From Thermoplasmata archaeon (lineage in GTDB: Archaea > Thermoplasmatota > Thermoplasmata > Lutacidiplasmatales > UBA184): 8,244 bases of DNA. Below are positions 6,582-8,244 of this stretch, piece by piece. The translations under genes and the position numbers were made by a program. The stretch's first letter is position 1. Each line of letters begins with the position of its first letter. The notes beneath the pieces are model-generated. The model did no database searches. It saw nothing but the letters and a program-made list of their open reading frames with translations, and was not told where the DNA came from. Location of the stretch: contig JASHUS010000212.1 in NCBI GenBank assembly GCA_030039865.1, positions 1 through 8,244 of the forward strand, given 5' to 3'.

Positions 6582-7916
6582 ATGGTGACGTCCTCCCAGC
6601 TCTCGCGCGGGGCGGTCACCCGCGCGACGGTCGTCCTCATCGCACTGCGCGTCGGCTACGCGTACAACTGGTTCGATCTCGGGCCCGGTCTGGTCCCGCT
6701 CGGGAAGGAGTTCGGGGTCGGGCCGGCCGCGTGGGGCCTGCTCACCGCCGCCTTTCTCGTCGGCGCGGGGCTCCTGCAGGTGCCGGCCGGATTCCTCGCG
6801 CGTCGGTACGGCGCCCGACCGGTCTCACTTTGGGGCGTCGCCCTGCTCGCGCTCGCGGGGATCGGTAGCGCGCTCGCGCCGTCATTCTCGATTCTCCTCG
6901 CGACGCGCCTCGCCGCGGGCGTCGGGGCGGCGCTGTTCTTCTCGCCCGCGATCGGGCTCGTCGCGAGCCTCTACCCGACCGGCCACCGCGGGCTCCCCGT
7001 CGGCACCTTCGCTACGGCGTTCAGCGTGGGCGCCGGCCTCGGCGTGATCGGCAGCTCGCTCCTCATCCCCGAGGTCGGATGGCGCGGCTCGATGGCGGTG
7101 GGTGGGATCATGCTCGGCGTGATCGTCCTGGTCGCGCTGGCCCTCGTGCCGAGGGCCGCCGGCGCCGCGCCCGCCCGTCGGGAGCCGCGCCGACCGGGAT
7201 GGCCGGCGGGGCTTCGCTTCCGCGGCGCGTGGGCGATCGGCGTCGCCTTCGTGGGCCTCGAAGGCGCGTCGTTCGCGACCGGTCAGTTCATCGTGCCGTA
7301 CGGGGAGTCCGTGCTCGGCTGGTCGATCGGGCTCGCGGGGGTGATCGGCATGCTGTTCGTGATGCCGAGCTTCTTCGGGGGCCCGGTCGGGGGAGCGCTC
7401 GCCGAACGGCGCCCGAACCATCGGACGCAGCTCGCGCTCGCGACCCTGCTCGCCGCCGGCGTGCTCTCGGCCCTCCCCTTCGTCGGCCTCGTCGGCGCGG
7501 TGCTGATCGGCTGCACGTTCTCGTTCGGCTACGGGTTCGTCTACGCGGTGATGTACGTGCTGCCGCACTACTGGAAAGAGGTCCCGGCGGAGGAGATCCC
7601 GCTCACGATCGGGCTCTTCAACTCGATCCAGCTCGCCGGAGGCGCCGTCGTGTCGTTCGGGTTCGGGTACGTGGTCGGGGCGTTCTCGTACCGCGTCGCC
7701 TGGGAGTTCCTCGCCCTCGCGGTGGCCGTCGCGCTGGTCGCGCTCGCGCTCGTGCCGCCGATCGCGTCCGTCGCGGCCGGTCCTCCGGCCGGGGAGGGTC
7801 CCGACCCGACCGCAGGGCCCGGCCCGTCGCGCACAGCTCGCGGATCGGGCACTCCGGGCAGCGCGGACCGATCGGCCGGCACAGGTTCTGGCCGTGCTGG
7901 ACGAGCAGGGGATTGA
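6582..7916 (+). CDS. Major facilitator superfamily transporter, substrate unknown
   Basis: This 444-residue protein is a secondary transporter of the cytoplasmic membrane. About twelve hydrophobic segments span residues 12-395, with a basic proline-rich central loop near 190-212 dividing two six-helix halves. A motif A-like loop, GFLARRYGAR (70-79), follows the second segment. It has the glycine and arginines but arginine where the usual aspartate sits. Nothing visible identifies the substrate, and no neighbouring catabolic gene gives a clue. The start ATG has GGAGG upstream. The last hydrophobic segment ends near residue 395 (about base 7767). The remaining roughly 48 residues are Gly/Pro/Ser/Arg-rich, unlike a membrane protein, and lie opposite the iron-sulfur-cluster codons of nth. 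The tail is therefore probably read-through caused by a lack of stop codons in GC-rich DNA. A lost stop or sequencing error near 7770-7830 is possible, but I found no stop in any plus-strand frame there. Confidence 0.88.
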   Translation: MVTSSQLSRGAVTRATVVLIALRVGYAYNWFDLGPGLVPLGKEFGVGPAAWGLLTAAFLVGAGLLQVPAGFLARRYGARPVSLWGVALLALAGIGSALAPSFSILLATRLAAGVGAALFFSPAIGLVASLYPTGHRGLPVGTFATAFSVGAGLGVIGSSLLIPEVGWRGSMAVGGIMLGVIVLVALALVPRAAGAAPARREPRRPGWPAGLRFRGAWAIGVAFVGLEGASFATGQFIVPYGESVLGWSIGLAGVIGMLFVMPSFFGGPVGGALAERRPNHRTQLALATLLAAGVLSALPFVGLVGAVLIGCTFSFGYGFVYAVMYVLPHYWKEVPAEEIPLTIGLFNSIQLAGGAVVSFGFGYVVGAFSYRVAWEFLALAVAVALVALALVPPIASVAAGPPAGEGPDPTAGPGPSRTARGSGTPGSADRSAGTGSGRAGRAGD

Positions 7917-8244
7917 GCGGGATCCAGTAGCGCTCGGGCACGACCTCGCGGAGCCGCGCTTCCGTCTCTTCCGGTGTGCGCGTCCGCACCACGCCGAGCC
8001 GGTTGGCGATGCGGTGGACGTGCGTGTCGACCGGTATCGCCGGGATCCCGTACCCGAACACGAGGACGCAGTTCGCCGTCTTGGGCCCGACGTTCGGGAG
8101 CGTGAGGAGCTCGTCGAGCGAGCGCGGGACCTCGCCGCCGTAGCGGTCGAGCAGCGCCTGGGCGGCCGCCCGGATGCCCCGCGCCTTGACCCGATAGAAA
8201 CCCGTCGCGCGGATCAGGGGCTCGATCTCCGTGACCGGCGCGGC
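7618..8244 (-). CDS. nth: Endonuclease III (DNA glycosylase/AP lyase), N-terminus outside window
   Basis: This base-excision-repair enzyme removes oxidised pyrimidines and cleaves the abasic site. The 208 visible residues begin at the window edge; the start and probably some 70 residues lie beyond it. IRATGFYRVKA (visible residues 11-21) is the typical helix leading to the helix-hairpin-helix LPNVGPKTANCV (49-60), whose K55 matches the catalytic lysine. VDTHVHR (72-78) carries D73, the catalytic aspartate. Four cysteines (122, 129, 132, 138) spaced C-x6-C-x2-C-x5-C bind the 4Fe-4S cluster. Nth proteins usually end soon after the last cysteine (codon at 7833-7831). Here the frame runs 69 residues more to the TGA at 7620-7618, as a highly Arg/Pro-rich tail opposite the membrane-coding part of the MFS gene. 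That tail is probably non-functional read-through. The catalytic part is intact, so the identity is secure and only the end is doubtful. Confidence 0.93.
   Translation of the reverse strand, partial: AAPVTEIEPLIRATGFYRVKARGIRAAAQALLDRYGGEVPRSLDELLTLPNVGPKTANCVLVFGYGIPAIPVDTHVHRIANRLGVVRTRTPEETEARLREVVPERYWIPLNPLLVQHGQNLCRPIGPRCPECPIRELCATGRALRSGRDPPRPEDRPRRTRSAARARARPARRPPRGRGTPRRRGTRTPRPRTRTRTTRRRLRRAGSS
7774..7791. repeat. Hairpin between the conserved parts of MFS and nth
   Basis: CGGCCGG and CCGGCCG form a perfect 7-bp stem around a TCCT loop. The hairpin falls after the last transporter membrane segment and after the final Cys codon of nth read from the other side, so it lies between the functional parts of the two convergent genes. 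It has no T-run. It could pause or end transcription from either direction, or be chance in GC-rich sequence. Confidence 0.35.

Noticed and set aside
7079..7930. A plus-strand frame overlapping the MFS gene
   Set aside because: It is an arginine-rich out-of-frame reading of the transporter gene, which has clear membrane segments in its own frame.
1..8244. tRNA genes, CRISPR repeats, insertion-sequence ends, attachment sites and toxin-antitoxin pairs
   Set aside because: I looked in the intergenic gaps, the longest of which is 133 bases. I saw no cloverleaf, no regularly spaced repeats, no terminal inverted repeats with a transposase and no small gene pairs.

Overview
The window is very GC-rich chromosomal DNA carrying six complete genes and one gene cut by the right edge. 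It looks like an archaeon. GMP synthase is present as a separate ATP-pyrophosphatase subunit with no fused amidotransferase domain. The alanyl-tRNA synthetase is of the archaeal kind, with an extra N-terminal cysteine cluster ahead of the catalytic core. There is also a GvpD/KaiC-type ATPase and a dolichol/phytol-kinase-like membrane protein. Several starts lie 24-31 bases downstream of short A/T-rich boxes, as expected for leaderless archaeal transcripts. A GC-rich member of the Thermoplasmatota or a related euryarchaeal lineage would fit, but this is inference from gene type and base composition only.

Layout from left to right. Bases 1-57 hold no gene I can support. A minus-strand purine pair follows: purE (1002-1463) feeding into guaA subunit B (58-1005) through a 4-base GTGA stop/start overlap. 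A 92-base divergent promoter region (1464-1555) separates purE from a plus-strand gene for a small multi-spanning membrane protein (1556-2209), which resembles the dolichol/phytol kinase family. That gene converges, with 14 bases between, on a minus-strand two-domain RecA/KaiC-fold ATPase (2224-3768). A 133-base spacer holding the likely ATPase promoter separates it from alaS (3902-6499, minus). alaS and a plus-strand MFS transporter gene (6582-7916) diverge from an 82-base region with a perfect 10-base palindrome, CCCTTAAGGG. The MFS gene then runs tail to tail into a minus-strand endonuclease III gene (7618 to beyond 8244), and the two open frames overlap by 299 bases.

Functionally this is mostly housekeeping: purine synthesis (PurE in the inosinate branch, GuaA-B in GMP formation), tRNA charging and base-excision repair. 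Two genes are less defined, the ATPase with a degenerate second domain and the transporter of unknown substrate.

I found no tRNA or rRNA gene, CRISPR array, insertion sequence, toxin-antitoxin pair or defence island, and nothing that amounts to a new multi-gene system. The points most worth a second look are a PurE active-site position that lacks the usual class I histidine, the degenerate second domain of the KaiC-like ATPase, the long convergent MFS/nth overlap with a hairpin inside it, and the palindromic promoter element between alaS and the transporter.
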